From assembly GCA_026421185.1 (NCBI GenBank), contig JAPKCH010000002.1, positions 1 to 64,000 of the forward strand: a stretch of DNA of 64,000 bases, written 5' to 3'. This document shows, one piece after another, positions 38,765 to 48,226 of the stretch. Numbering within the stretch: the first letter of the stretch is position 1; every line of letters starts with the position of its first letter. The position numbers and the translations under genes were made by a program. The notes beneath the pieces are model-generated. The model worked only from the letters and a program-made list of their open reading frames with translations, ran no database searches and was not told the DNA's origin. This DNA is from Dehalococcoidia bacterium (lineage in GTDB: Bacteria; Chloroflexota; Dehalococcoidia; Lucifugimonadales; Lucifugimonadaceae).

Positions 38765-40174
38765 ATGGCAGAAACTAGTTTCGATCTTGTTGTTATTGGT
38801 GCGGGACCCGGCGGATACCACGCTGCGATTAGGGGTGCTCAGCTTGGTTTGAGCGTTGCGGTTATTGAGAAAGACGACGGCACTGGTATCGGTGGACTCG
38901 GTGGAGTTTGCTTGAACTGGGGTTGTATTCCTTCGAAGTCGCTTCTGAAGAACGCCGAAGTGGTGAACCATCTCACGCACGCCGAAGACTGGGGCATCGA
39001 GGTTGGCGAGTGGTCGGCAAGCATGTCGAAGGCTGTTGATCGTTCACGCAAGGTTTCGAAGGCTCTTACGAACGGAATTGGATTCCTGTTCAAGAAGAAC
39101 AAGATCACCCTCGTTCAGGGTAAAGCGATTCTGAAGTCGTCGACTCAGATTGATGTTGAGGGCGGCGAGACCCTTACTGCCAAGAATATTGTTATTGCAA
39201 CGGGCGCACGTGCTCGCAGCTTGCCGGGTCTTGAGATTGATGGCAAGGACATCATCACTTCTCGGCACGCACTTGAGCTTCGAGAGCAGCCAGAAGCTGT
39301 TGCCGTTATCGGTGCATCGGCTATCGGTTGTGAGTTTGCTTACTATTTTAACTCTTACGGTGTGAACGTGAAGATGTTCGAGATGCTCGAGCATTTGGTT
39401 CCTCGTGAAGACGAAGAGGTTTCGGTTGAGCTGGAGCGTCAGTTTGGTCGACAGGGTATCGAGTTCGCAACTTCTGCCAGCGTTTCAGGCGTTGAGAAGA
39501 AGAATGGGCGGCTTGCTGTTCAGTACGAAGTTGGCGGCGAGAAGCAGGAGTTCATCTGCGACAAGGTGCTGTTGGGTGTTGGTGTTCAGCCAAACACCGA
39601 TGGTATTGGTCTTGAGAACTTAGGGATCAACACTGTTGGACCCGGGTTCATCGAGGTTGATGGGAACATGCGAACGAATGTCGGTGGCGTTTACGCTGTC
39701 GGTGATGTGAACGGTAAGTTGATGCTTGCTCACGTTGCGTTTGATCAGGGTGTTGTGGCTGCTGAGACGATTGCGGGTCACGATGTTGAGCCGATTGAGG
39801 ATTATGTAAACATGCCTCGGTGTACTTACGCTCAGCCGCAGATTGCTTCAATTGGTCTTACTGAGGCGCAGGCTCGCGAGAATGGTGTGAATTTGAAGAT
39901 CGGTAAGGTTCCGTTTGCGGTTGCTGGCAAGTCGGTTGCTATCGGGGAGCCTCAGGGCTTCGTGAAGGTGCTTACGGATGATGACTCAGGTGAGGTTATT
40001 GGGGCGCACATTATTGGCCCTGAAGCTACTGAGTTGATTGCTGAGATTGGCATGCTGCAGATGCTTGAGGGTACGAACCTTGAGTTGCACAAGATGACTC
40101 ATGCGCACCCGACGCTTTCGGAGGCTGTGAAGGAAGCTGGTGCGGCTGTAACGGGCGAGGCTATTCATTTCTAG
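38765..40174 (+). CDS. lpdA: Dihydrolipoyl dehydrogenase
   Basis: LVVIGAGPGGYHAAIRGAQLG, GGVCLNWGCIPSKSLL redox Cys pair, YAVGDVNGKLMLAHVA, HAHPTLSEAVKEA. Confidence 0.97.
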   Translation: MAETSFDLVVIGAGPGGYHAAIRGAQLGLSVAVIEKDDGTGIGGLGGVCLNWGCIPSKSLLKNAEVVNHLTHAEDWGIEVGEWSASMSKAVDRSRKVSKALTNGIGFLFKKNKITLVQGKAILKSSTQIDVEGGETLTAKNIVIATGARARSLPGLEIDGKDIITSRHALELREQPEAVAVIGASAIGCEFAYYFNSYGVNVKMFEMLEHLVPREDEEVSVELERQFGRQGIEFATSASVSGVEKKNGRLAVQYEVGGEKQEFICDKVLLGVGVQPNTDGIGLENLGINTVGPGFIEVDGNMRTNVGGVYAVGDVNGKLMLAHVAFDQGVVAAETIAGHDVEPIEDYVNMPRCTYAQPQIASIGLTEAQARENGVNLKIGKVPFAVAGKSVAIGEPQGFVKVLTDDDSGEVIGAHIIGPEATELIAEIGMLQMLEGTNLELHKMTHAHPTLSEAVKEAGAAVTGEAIHF

Positions 40175-40212
40175 CTGATCTACGGCCAGACCACAACACA
40201 GGATTATGTACC

Positions 40213-40249
40213 ATTCACCCCATTACAAAATGTAGCGGGGTGAATTTTT
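40213..40249 (+). terminator. lpdA terminator
   Basis: ATTCACCCC-attacaaaatgtagc-GGGGTGAAT-TTTT. Confidence 0.85.
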
Positions 40250-40683
40250 ATGACTGCAAATACTGACCATGAACGAGTGGCCCAATTAGATCCCTAGCGT
40301 GTACGGGCGCTGCTAAACGCTCACTTAAACTCAGTAAGTTCATTCAGTGAGCGAGTGGTTACCATCGCCGCGGTTGTTCTCGGAATTTCACTTCTGGCAT
40401 TGCAAATAAAAGACCCCGAACTTGCAATACTCGCAGTGATATCTTGGGCACTTCAGTAGTGATGAGTCTTATAGGTGGATTGGTAGAAGTGGGATTCGCT
40501 ACCCAGCGTCTCAACAAAGCAGAGGATCGCTGGGTATAAAGGGTTAAACACGAACCGCTTTCGGAGAATGATCAGACCGTAAATATCAAAGATGTTTTAG
40601 TGTCGCTGTCGATGGTCGCTTTAATAATGGGAGTTATCACGCTCGTTCTGTTTGACGATTACAACGCGCCATTGGGTCAATAA
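40250..40683 (+). pseudogene. Decayed membrane protein gene
   Basis: MTANTDHERVAQLDP*RVRALLNAHLNSVSSFSERVVTIAAVVLGISLLALQIKDPELAILAVISWALQ* then frame change SVVMSLIGGLVEVGFATQRLNKAEDRWV*RVKHEPLSENDQTVNIKDVLVSLSMVALIMGVITLVLFDDYNAPLGQ*. Confidence 0.7.
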
Positions 40684-40783
40684 CTAGGTTCGGACCATTG
40701 CCTGAAATAACCTGAACCGGTTGATCCAGGCGCGATTTAGTTTGCCTATGTTGTAATTTCGACAATTTGGAGAGATGGTACCT

Positions 40784-40815
40784 GATTGCCACGTCGGTCC
40801 TCCTCGCAATGACAG
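40784..40815. repeat. GTCATTGCGAGG-type dispersed repeat
   Basis: GATTGCCACGTCGGTCCTCCTCGCAATGACAG. Confidence 0.7.
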
Positions 40816-40924
40816 TAGGCGGTTTTGGCTCGTATGATCGTAGTGTCGAGGGTAGAGTCGATAGATTCGGGTTTCGGATTCTTATTATTTGGGATGTTGC
40901 GGGTTGAGTGCTGGGAGATGATCT

Positions 40925-42343
40925 GTGGTTAGTCAGGCACGCAAAACAACGGTTGTAATTCTTGGTGCTTCTGGGGATTTGACTCAGCGGAAGCTAGGTC
41001 CGGCGTTGTTTCATTTAATGAATTCTGGATCGTTGCCAGATTTGTGTTCGTTCGTGGGTGTTTCGAGAAGCAAGTTTTCCGACGAAGCATTCCGAAGTAC
41101 GCTCCGTGAGAGCGTGGATGCGGTATCCGATTCTGATTGGGCAGGGTTTGCTGAACGAGCCAGTTATTTTCAGGGCTCTTCGACTAATGCATTGTCGTTG
41201 AAGTTGCTTGATCAGCAAATTTCGGAAGCGTGCGGGGATGATTTCGCCGATGACCGTGTTTACTACCTTGCTCTTAAACCGTCGCTTTATCCGGACACGT
41301 TATTGGCTCTTGCTGAATCGGGCTCTCTCAATGAAAGCCTAGGATCGCGCAGGGTCGTAATCGAAAAACCATTTGGCACGGATTTTGAGTCGGCACGTAA
41401 ATTGAACGAGCTGGCGCATTCGATGATGAACGAGGATCAGATTTACCGAATAGATCACTATCTAGGCAAAGATACTGTTCAGAATATTTTGGTATTTCGG
41501 TTCGCAAACGCCATATTCGAACCGCTGTGGAATCGGAACTATATTGATCACGTTCAGATAAGTGTTTTGGAAGATCTCGGAGTCGAAAATCGTGGTACTT
41601 ACTACGATGATTCTGGTGTTTTGCGAGACATGATGCAGAACCACTTGATGCAGCTACTGGCGTTGATCGCAATGGAGCCGCCTGCTTCTTCCACTGCCGA
41701 TGCTTTAAGGGATGAGAAGGCGAAGGTTTTATCGGCCGTTCGCCGGGTCGATGATGATTACGCAACCGCGAATTCCGTACGTGCTCAGTACGACGGTTAC
41801 GTTTCAGAGACTGGAGTTGATCCTGATTCATCGACTGCGACTTATGGCGCTGTGAAGCTATTCGTCGACACTTGGCGTTGGCAGGATGTGCCGTTTGTTT
41901 TGCGATCGGGAAAGGCTCTGAGTCGGAAGAGCTCGGAGATATCGATCGAGTTCAAACGTCCGCCGCAGTCGATTTTTGGTGTTTCGGGAGATGTGATGCC
42001 GAACAGGTTGACCATATCGATTCAGCCTGATGAGGGTGTTCATCTTCAATTTGTGAACAAAACGCCGGGCGCTGGAACTGAGCTTGCTGCGGAAACTCTT
42101 GAGTTTCACTTCCCTGTCGGTGTTATTCGGGACGCTTATGAACGTTTGCTGCTTGATGCGATTTTGGGTGATGCAACTCACTTTAATCGTAGTGATGAGA
42201 TTGAGTATTCTTGGCGAATTATCGATCCGTTCATCAATGCTTGGCTGGATGGCGGGACGCCGAAGATGTTGGGTTACGAGCCTGGTAGTTTTGGCCCGAT
42301 GGAGGCTGAGGGCTTGCTCGGTGAGGGCCGTGAGTGGATTTAG
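40925..42343 (+). CDS. zwf: Glucose-6-phosphate 1-dehydrogenase
   Basis: [61 protein letters not shown]. Confidence 0.97.
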   Translation: MVSQARKTTVVILGASGDLTQRKLGPALFHLMNSGSLPDLCSFVGVSRSKFSDEAFRSTLRESVDAVSDSDWAGFAERASYFQGSSTNALSLKLLDQQISEACGDDFADDRVYYLALKPSLYPDTLLALAESGSLNESLGSRRVVIEKPFGTDFESARKLNELAHSMMNEDQIYRIDHYLGKDTVQNILVFRFANAIFEPLWNRNYIDHVQISVLEDLGVENRGTYYDDSGVLRDMMQNHLMQLLALIAMEPPASSTADALRDEKAKVLSAVRRVDDDYATANSVRAQYDGYVSETGVDPDSSTATYGAVKLFVDTWRWQDVPFVLRSGKALSRKSSEISIEFKRPPQSIFGVSGDVMPNRLTISIQPDEGVHLQFVNKTPGAGTELAAETLEFHFPVGVIRDAYERLLLDAILGDATHFNRSDEIEYSWRIIDPFINAWLDGGTPKMLGYEPGSFGPMEAEGLLGEGREWI

Positions 42344-42399
42344 GTTTTTTGATTTGGCGTCGTCGAGGTGCTGATTAGGATCGCGTTGATAGATGTTTT

Positions 42400-42432
42400 C
42401 AGCCTGAATCGGTTGGTTCAGGCTTCTTTTGT
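42400..42432 (+). terminator. zwf terminator
   Basis: AGCCTGAA-TCGGTTGG-TTCAGGCT-TCTTTT. Confidence 0.85.
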
Positions 42433-42475
42433 TTGGTGGTAGTTGCAGGTTCGGTCTATTCAAGGGTGTGGACGT

Positions 42476-42513
42476 GATTGCCACGCCACTCTTAGGGATT
42501 CCTTGCAATGATG
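42476..42513. repeat. Degenerate GTCATTGCGAGG-type repeat
   Basis: GATTGCCACGCCACTCTTAGGGATTCCTTGCAATGATG. Confidence 0.5.
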
Positions 42514-42560
42514 GGTGTATGTTATGGGCTGATTTATGACGGTGACCAGTATCGATTCCA

Positions 42561-42600
42561 CCCTCACACTAGCACTCTCCTCCGGGAGAGGGGATTCGAT
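42561..42600. repeat. Dispersed palindromic (REP-like) repeat copy
   Basis: CCCTCACACTAGCACTCTCCTCCGGGAGAGGGGATTCGAT. Confidence 0.65.
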
Positions 42601-42617
42601 GTTTTCAGGAGTAGCAG

Positions 42618-42977
42618 ATGACTAAAAAGACGAAGATTACTCGGTTGTTTACCGGGGATGATGGGCAGTCGCATTTCGAGGATCTTGAAGTTGAGATGGA
42701 GCCAAATATTGTTGGTCACATTTCAGAGACGTTTAGCGCGACTGGATTGGTTTTTCGGGAGACTAGTGGGGCGTACGACTACGATTTTCATGTAGCGCCA
42801 CGCAAGCAATACGTGGTTAATCTCGATGGGGCAGTTGAAATTACCGTTGGGAGTGGCGATAAGCGAGTGATGGGAGCGGGCGAAATGTTTCTCGCGGAAG
42901 ACACAACAGGTCAGGGTCATATCTCGAGGGCTGTGAATGGCAAGATTAGGCATTCGCTGTTTATTACGGTGGATTGA
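42618..42977 (+). CDS. Cupin-like small protein
   Basis: PRKQYVVNLDGAVEITVGSGDKRVMGAGEMFLAEDTTGQGHISRAV cupin pattern. Confidence 0.7.
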   Translation: MTKKTKITRLFTGDDGQSHFEDLEVEMEPNIVGHISETFSATGLVFRETSGAYDYDFHVAPRKQYVVNLDGAVEITVGSGDKRVMGAGEMFLAEDTTGQGHISRAVNGKIRHSLFITVD

Positions 42978-43119
42978 CGAGCGTGATTCTCTGTCTCATC
43001 CGAAGACCTTGTCGCTCTGGCAATTGCTGCGTTAGTCTGGCCGATATTGCGACGGGGTGAAGACGTCTCACCTAGTTAGCGGGGCGTTTACTTCAGGCGC
43101 ACATTCGTGCTTGGTCGAG

Positions 43120-43155
43120 TCTGCCCCTCTAACTCCCACGATCAAGGGGCATTAG
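43120..43155. repeat. Dispersed palindromic (REP-like) repeat copy
   Basis: TCTGCCCCTCTAACTCCCACGATCAAGGGGCATTAG. Confidence 0.5.
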
Positions 43156-44280
43156 TTAAACAGCGAAGGGTTTTATTTTTTCGTATATGCCGTTGACGAT
43201 TGGTTTGGCTTCGACATGGAGCCAATCTTCAAGGATGTCCGTGTAAAGGCCCCGAAAGTCGTTGTTAAATGCGAGGTCGCCTTGCACCCAGTCGGCTGGA
43301 TCTATCGACGGATATTCGGCGTAATGACCACCAGCAACCTGATTGCCGACTACAAACGCCACTCCGCCGGATCCGTGATCAGTTCCTGTTCCGTTGTCGC
43401 GAACTCGCCTGCCGAACTCAGAGAACATTAGAACCGTTACTTCGTCACCTAGTCTGTGTTCTTCGAGATCATCAAAGAACGAGATGAGCGAACTCGAAAT
43501 GTGGCTCCATAGTTTCGATTGGAGAGTTACTTCGTCGGTGTGAGTGTCGAAGCTACCGTACTCGGTGTAGAAAACCCTGGTTCCGAGATCGGCAAAGTGG
43601 ACTTGAGCAACGCCTTTGAGACTTTTGGCAAACGGGTTGTCAGGATACTCGACATTCGACTTGTACTTGAGCGGCGCTTCCTTGAGAATATCGGCTCCTC
43701 GCATAGCATCTAGCCCAGTTTGGCCTAAATAGTCCATAACGGTGTCGGATCCGAGTAGGGGTGTGTACATACGTCTGAAGGCGTTGAGAGCTTGCTCACG
43801 TTGATTGGCTCCGGCTACTCCGGTGAGAAGGCCGTAGTTTTCTAGATCCCCGACCGATGCGACCGGAACCCCTGGGGCTGCAAGTGCTCTTGGAAGTCCG
43901 TTTCCGAAGTTGACCGCCGTCACTGGATTTCTGCCTTCAGGGTCGAGTTCCTTGATTGCCTGGCCGAGCCATCCTTTTGAGCCGACTGTTGCTGGTTCTG
44001 CTGTGTGCCAGATGTCCATAGACCGGAAGTGAGACCGATTAGGGACGGGATAACCGATTCCATGAACGATGGCGACTTTGCCCTGATCATAAAGCGTCTT
44101 CATCGGCCCCATGCCGGGATTGAGTCCATAGCCCTTGTCGAGTGGGATGACCTGGTCATCGGTGATACGAATGTTGGGTCGTGAGTCTTTATAGAAACCG
44201 TTCTGAAAAGGAACGATGCAGTTGAGGTAGTCGTTTCCTCCAGAGAGTTGGATGACTACGAGGACTTTCTCTTTGGTCAT
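43156..44280 (-). CDS. DUF1501 domain protein
   Basis: VVIQLSGGNDYLNCIVPF, SHFRSMDIWHTAEP, VLMFSEFGRRVRDNGTGTDHGSGGVAFVVG. Confidence 0.92.
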   Translation of the reverse strand: MTKEKVLVVIQLSGGNDYLNCIVPFQNGFYKDSRPNIRITDDQVIPLDKGYGLNPGMGPMKTLYDQGKVAIVHGIGYPVPNRSHFRSMDIWHTAEPATVGSKGWLGQAIKELDPEGRNPVTAVNFGNGLPRALAAPGVPVASVGDLENYGLLTGVAGANQREQALNAFRRMYTPLLGSDTVMDYLGQTGLDAMRGADILKEAPLKYKSNVEYPDNPFAKSLKGVAQVHFADLGTRVFYTEYGSFDTHTDEVTLQSKLWSHISSSLISFFDDLEEHRLGDEVTVLMFSEFGRRVRDNGTGTDHGSGGVAFVVGNQVAGGHYAEYPSIDPADWVQGDLAFNNDFRGLYTDILEDWLHVEAKPIVNGIYEKIKPFAV

Positions 44281-44430
44281 GATGATATTGGCTGATTAGT
44301 CTGGTGAGGTGGTGTCGGGTTGCTGTAGTTGTGCTGGTGGGGTTTTTGGTTGGCTGAATCGAGCGTTGATTAGTGTTTGTCACTTAGTTCCTCATCGCAA
44401 TGACAGGAACGACTAACATGTCTTATGTCG

Positions 44431-45444
44431 CTATTCGTTGGATCTCTGATAGACCTGAAGGCGATGGCGGAGGGAGTCGGTGATTATTAGCCTGCCTTCT
44501 GGGTCGATTTCGATGGCGGTGGGGTCCCAAAGATAGGATTCCACTCTTGATGAAATTTCGTGGGGTTCCGTAGCGTCAACTTCGATGAACGAATCGAATC
44601 GAGTTCGTGCTTCGGCTTCGTCGGCATTTGCATTCAGATATTCCTGCGCCCACGGCGAAACCGTTGCTGCGCCTCGTACCGACTGTTGGAAATTCCAGTT
44701 TGAATCGAACATTTGGACGCGTTGGTTGCCCCAGTCGGCTACATAGATAAATCCGTCTTGATCAACTGCGACGTCAGACGGTCGGTCCAGTTGGCCTTCT
44801 TCTCGTCCAGGCGTGCCGAACTGGTCAATGAACGTTCCATCGTTGGCGAATCGTTGGATTCGGTCGTTTCGCCAGTCGGCAACGTAGATGTTGTCAGTTA
44901 CATCGGTATCGATGCCCCAAGGAAGATTGAACTCGCCTTCACCGGTGCCTTCGCACCCAAAGTGCGAGATATAGTCGCCGTTGGGTGTTAGGCGCTGAAT
45001 TCGATTGTTGAGATGATCGACCAGCAGTAAATCACCGTTTAATGTGAATTTCAGGCCTGCGGGTCCGCTGATTTGACCGGGATGGTTCCCCTGTTCGCCC
45101 CATTTTGAGATGAATTCACCATCCGGGGTGTACACGGTTATTCGATTGAGTTCTTCGTCGGCAATATAGACGTGGTCGTTGGGACCGTGCGTGATTGCAG
45201 TCGGGCTCACGAACTGACCATCGTCTGTGCCATCGCTACCGAACTCGTGATACCAGCCATGATGAACGTCACATATGCCAACGCGAATGCCCAAACGGTG
45301 CATTGGGCTTCGATTCACGGCGAAGATGCGACCATCGGGTCGGATCGAAAGATCGACTGGTATGTGGAAGCCTCGGCCTCCAACATCGGCACCGAATCCG
45401 ATGGTATCTAAGTATTTGAGTTTATTTTTCATCTGAGTGGTCAT
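44431..45444 (-). CDS. NHL-repeat (six-bladed beta-propeller) protein
   Basis: Repeated NIYVADWRNDRIQRF / FIYVADWGNQRVQMF / LLLVDHLNNRIQRL blades. Confidence 0.92.
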   Translation of the reverse strand: MTTQMKNKLKYLDTIGFGADVGGRGFHIPVDLSIRPDGRIFAVNRSPMHRLGIRVGICDVHHGWYHEFGSDGTDDGQFVSPTAITHGPNDHVYIADEELNRITVYTPDGEFISKWGEQGNHPGQISGPAGLKFTLNGDLLLVDHLNNRIQRLTPNGDYISHFGCEGTGEGEFNLPWGIDTDVTDNIYVADWRNDRIQRFANDGTFIDQFGTPGREEGQLDRPSDVAVDQDGFIYVADWGNQRVQMFDSNWNFQQSVRGAATVSPWAQEYLNANADEAEARTRFDSFIEVDATEPHEISSRVESYLWDPTAIEIDPEGRLIITDSLRHRLQVYQRSNE

Positions 45445-45450
45445 GATGAT

Positions 45451-46932
45451 CTAAACGAATTGGTACTCGCGGGTGGCGACGATTAGTTGCAGAAGGGAGG
45501 CGATGACTTCGTCGGAGATGTTTGACATGTCGTCGTGCTTCTCATTCGGCGACGGACTCGGGATTACATTGTTTACGTAATCCCTGAGACCGCTTAAGGT
45601 ATCGTCGGCAACTTGGAGGCTTCCTAGACTAGCTAAACTGGCGTTTACTAGGGAGCCGGCTGTTGGTGAGTTACCCGCTGCTGAACGAATAGTGGAAACC
45701 ATTTCTTGAACGCCATTGTTTTCTAGGTTTCCGACGATTTCTCCAGCGAAGTTAACTCGCATGACCATAGATCCGGTCGATATCCAGTCGGCGCCACCCA
45801 TCCAGCCTTCGACACTTGGCGGTGCGTAAATGTCTTGGCCCATATATCCACTCGCTGCAATGTGAGAGTAGACGTCGGAAGTCGGAGAATCGTAGCCGCC
45901 AGCGAGTCGAACTGTGCCGACAACGAGCTCGATAGGGCTTTTCACCCGTGCGTTCCATGCGGATGGCGACTTGAACGAATCAGATAGGAACAATGCTCTC
46001 AGCATCGCTTTGATCGAATGACCGGACTCGAAGTAGGCGTGGGTCATCACTTCAATTGCTTCTGGATTTAGCGGAGGGAAGTGAGGCCATTGAGGGACAG
46101 GTAATTCGTCGGCAACGAAATAGTGATACAGGTGCCTGGCGATAAATCCGGCGGTTGCAGGGTTTTTACAGATGATGGCAATGATATTTTCGCCATTAAA
46201 GTTTCCGGTCTCGCCTAAAAATGTTTTTTCTCCGTCATCGTGGTCATCTGGATCAAATTTGAACTGCCAGTTGATGTAGCCGTAGGGCCGCATCGTGTTG
46301 TTGCGCATTTTCAGCGCCATGTAGTCAGTATTTTCGACCGTCCAACCCGTGAACGCCCGAGAGCATTCTTTGATGTCTTCTTCAGTGTAGTTGCCCACTC
46401 CCAATGAGAACAGTTCGAGGATTTCGCGACCATAGTTTTCGTTGATCGAATCCTTGTGGTTGTCTTGATTGTCGAGCCACAGGATCATCGCTGGATCTTT
46501 GGACAGTGCTAGCAGCAGATCGTCGAATTTACCCAAACCGTTTGCGCGAAGCATGTCGAGGTGAGTCGACATTGCTTTGCCTTGGATTAGTTTCGTTTGG
46601 CCGGTTGCGAACACTCGATGCCAGAACAGGTTCATCTTTTCGATGAACGGCGCGCCGGTCGTGACCATTTGATAGAGCCAGTTTCCGGCGCTACTACCTA
46701 TGGTGCGTAGATCGGACTGATCGATGTGGTATCGACGTATGAGGTCTTGAGGAAGAGAAGTGGTGTCGATTGCATTTAGAAGCTGGTCGACTGCATCTTC
46801 ATAATCAAGTTGCGAGTATTTCCGCAGTTCGGCAGCCGTGCCCCCGAATCCAGCCCGTCGAAGCAGGTGCCCAATCAACAACTCGTCAGTGCGAGTTTCG
46901 GTCGTCGTCATTTCAAAACCCTCGAGAATCAT
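45451..46932 (-). CDS. DUF1800 domain protein
   Basis: LLRRAGFGGTAAEL, NLFWHRVFATGQ, NENYGREILELFSLGVGNYTEEDIKECSRAFTGW. Confidence 0.93.
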   Translation of the reverse strand: MILEGFEMTTTETRTDELLIGHLLRRAGFGGTAAELRKYSQLDYEDAVDQLLNAIDTTSLPQDLIRRYHIDQSDLRTIGSSAGNWLYQMVTTGAPFIEKMNLFWHRVFATGQTKLIQGKAMSTHLDMLRANGLGKFDDLLLALSKDPAMILWLDNQDNHKDSINENYGREILELFSLGVGNYTEEDIKECSRAFTGWTVENTDYMALKMRNNTMRPYGYINWQFKFDPDDHDDGEKTFLGETGNFNGENIIAIICKNPATAGFIARHLYHYFVADELPVPQWPHFPPLNPEAIEVMTHAYFESGHSIKAMLRALFLSDSFKSPSAWNARVKSPIELVVGTVRLAGGYDSPTSDVYSHIAASGYMGQDIYAPPSVEGWMGGADWISTGSMVMRVNFAGEIVGNLENNGVQEMVSTIRSAAGNSPTAGSLVNASLASLGSLQVADDTLSGLRDYVNNVIPSPSPNEKHDDMSNISDEVIASLLQLIVATREYQFV

Positions 46933-46946
46933 TATTTGTCGGGATT

Positions 46947-47597
46947 CTAAAGGTTTTGATCGTCGTTGCGCGCTATTTCCAACATTTCTGTGAGCTGAGG
47001 AACATCGACTTTCATAGAAATAGCGACTTTCTCATCGGAATCTGACTCTTCCGTGTTGCCTAGTTCTGCATGGACTACGGCGCGGTTTGCGAATGCTTCG
47101 CCCCAATCTGGTTTGAGTCGGATGGCTTCGGAGAAGTCTTTAAGGGCAGTTTCTAGGTGTCCTAGCTGGTAGTGCGAGTTTCCGCGGTCGAGATAGGTGT
47201 CAGGGCATGACGGGTTGAGTCGTACTGCGGTGTCGTAGTCGACTATCGCTTTTTCGAATTCGCCATTCATGGAGAAGGCGTCGGCTCGGTAGTGGTGAAG
47301 TTTTGCGGATTGCGATGATCGTGCGATTGCTTCGGTGAAGTGATTGATGGCTTTTTCGGGGTGCCCTTCGTCGACTTCACGGACGCCGTTTTTGAAAATG
47401 TTTAGAGTGCGTTCGGGCGTGGTTAATTTACCCTGACGGTAGAGAGTTTTGAGGGTTGTGAGCAGGTTTGGCATTGTGGGCAGTTCCGGTGAGGTGCCTG
47501 ATTCGAGTTCGGGTAGCGAGGTTTCGGATACACCTGAGGGTTCTGGGTTATCTGAGTTTTTCAGTACGACCAACACGATAGTGGGAGGTATGACCAT
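46947..47597 (-). CDS. Tetratricopeptide repeat protein
   Basis: TPR units: FEKAIVDYDTAVRLNPSCPDTYLDRGNSHYQLGHLETALKDFSEAIRLKPDWGEAFANRA. Confidence 0.9.
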   Translation of the reverse strand: MVIPPTIVLVVLKNSDNPEPSGVSETSLPELESGTSPELPTMPNLLTTLKTLYRQGKLTTPERTLNIFKNGVREVDEGHPEKAINHFTEAIARSSQSAKLHHYRADAFSMNGEFEKAIVDYDTAVRLNPSCPDTYLDRGNSHYQLGHLETALKDFSEAIRLKPDWGEAFANRAVVHAELGNTEESDSDEKVAISMKVDVPQLTEMLEIARNDDQNL

Positions 47598-47649
47598 TTA
47601 GCAGTTTGATTGCTAGAAATTATCGAAGGTTGCCCAAATCTGAATATGC

Positions 47650-48204
47650 TCACACTTTACGCGCTAACAGTGAACCAATAATTTGTGGTGCAGCTTCGAT
47701 CGCCCTTTCGCGGATTTGTTCGGGCGTGAGGCTACCGATTGGGTGTTGGATGAGTGCGAATGGGTAGTCGGGTATTCCTCCTAAGTTAGCCATTGCTTGC
47801 GCACCTGATTCGAACGGTTCAGTACAAATTGCGATTGCTGGGATGCCGAGAGCTTCGAGCTTGAGTGAGTCGTACACACTGGACGACGAGCAGCTTCCTC
47901 AGTCGCCGTTGGCTAGTATCGCCACATCGATTTCTTGGGATAAATCGTTCAGGAAGCCTGGGTCGGCGGGTCGAGACGCGTCGCCTTTGTTTACTCGGTA
48001 TGCGCTGGCTACTTCGAATCGTTCGGCAAGTACGTCATAGACGGCATCGAGCAGATTTGCGGCGTTGAGTTTGTCGTTAGTTAGCAAGCCAATTCGTTTG
48101 CCGGCTAACGATTCCGTACGAACCGCCATTCCATCAGTTGCTATCGACTGAGTCGCGGTGGGGTCGAGTACTCGAAGTGGTTTGGCGCCTATGTTTGTAA
48201 CCAT
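47650..48204 (-). CDS. UGSC-family selenoprotein (in-frame TGA as selenocysteine)
   Basis: ORF 47899..48315 and ORF 47650..47877 share one frame across TGA 47899-47901: ...EIDVAILANGD-U-GSCSSSSVYDSLKLEALGIPAIAICTEPF...; start ATG 48204 preceded by AGGAGAAATTA. Confidence 0.85.
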
Positions 48205-48226
48205 TAATTTCTCCTGAGTCGGTATG

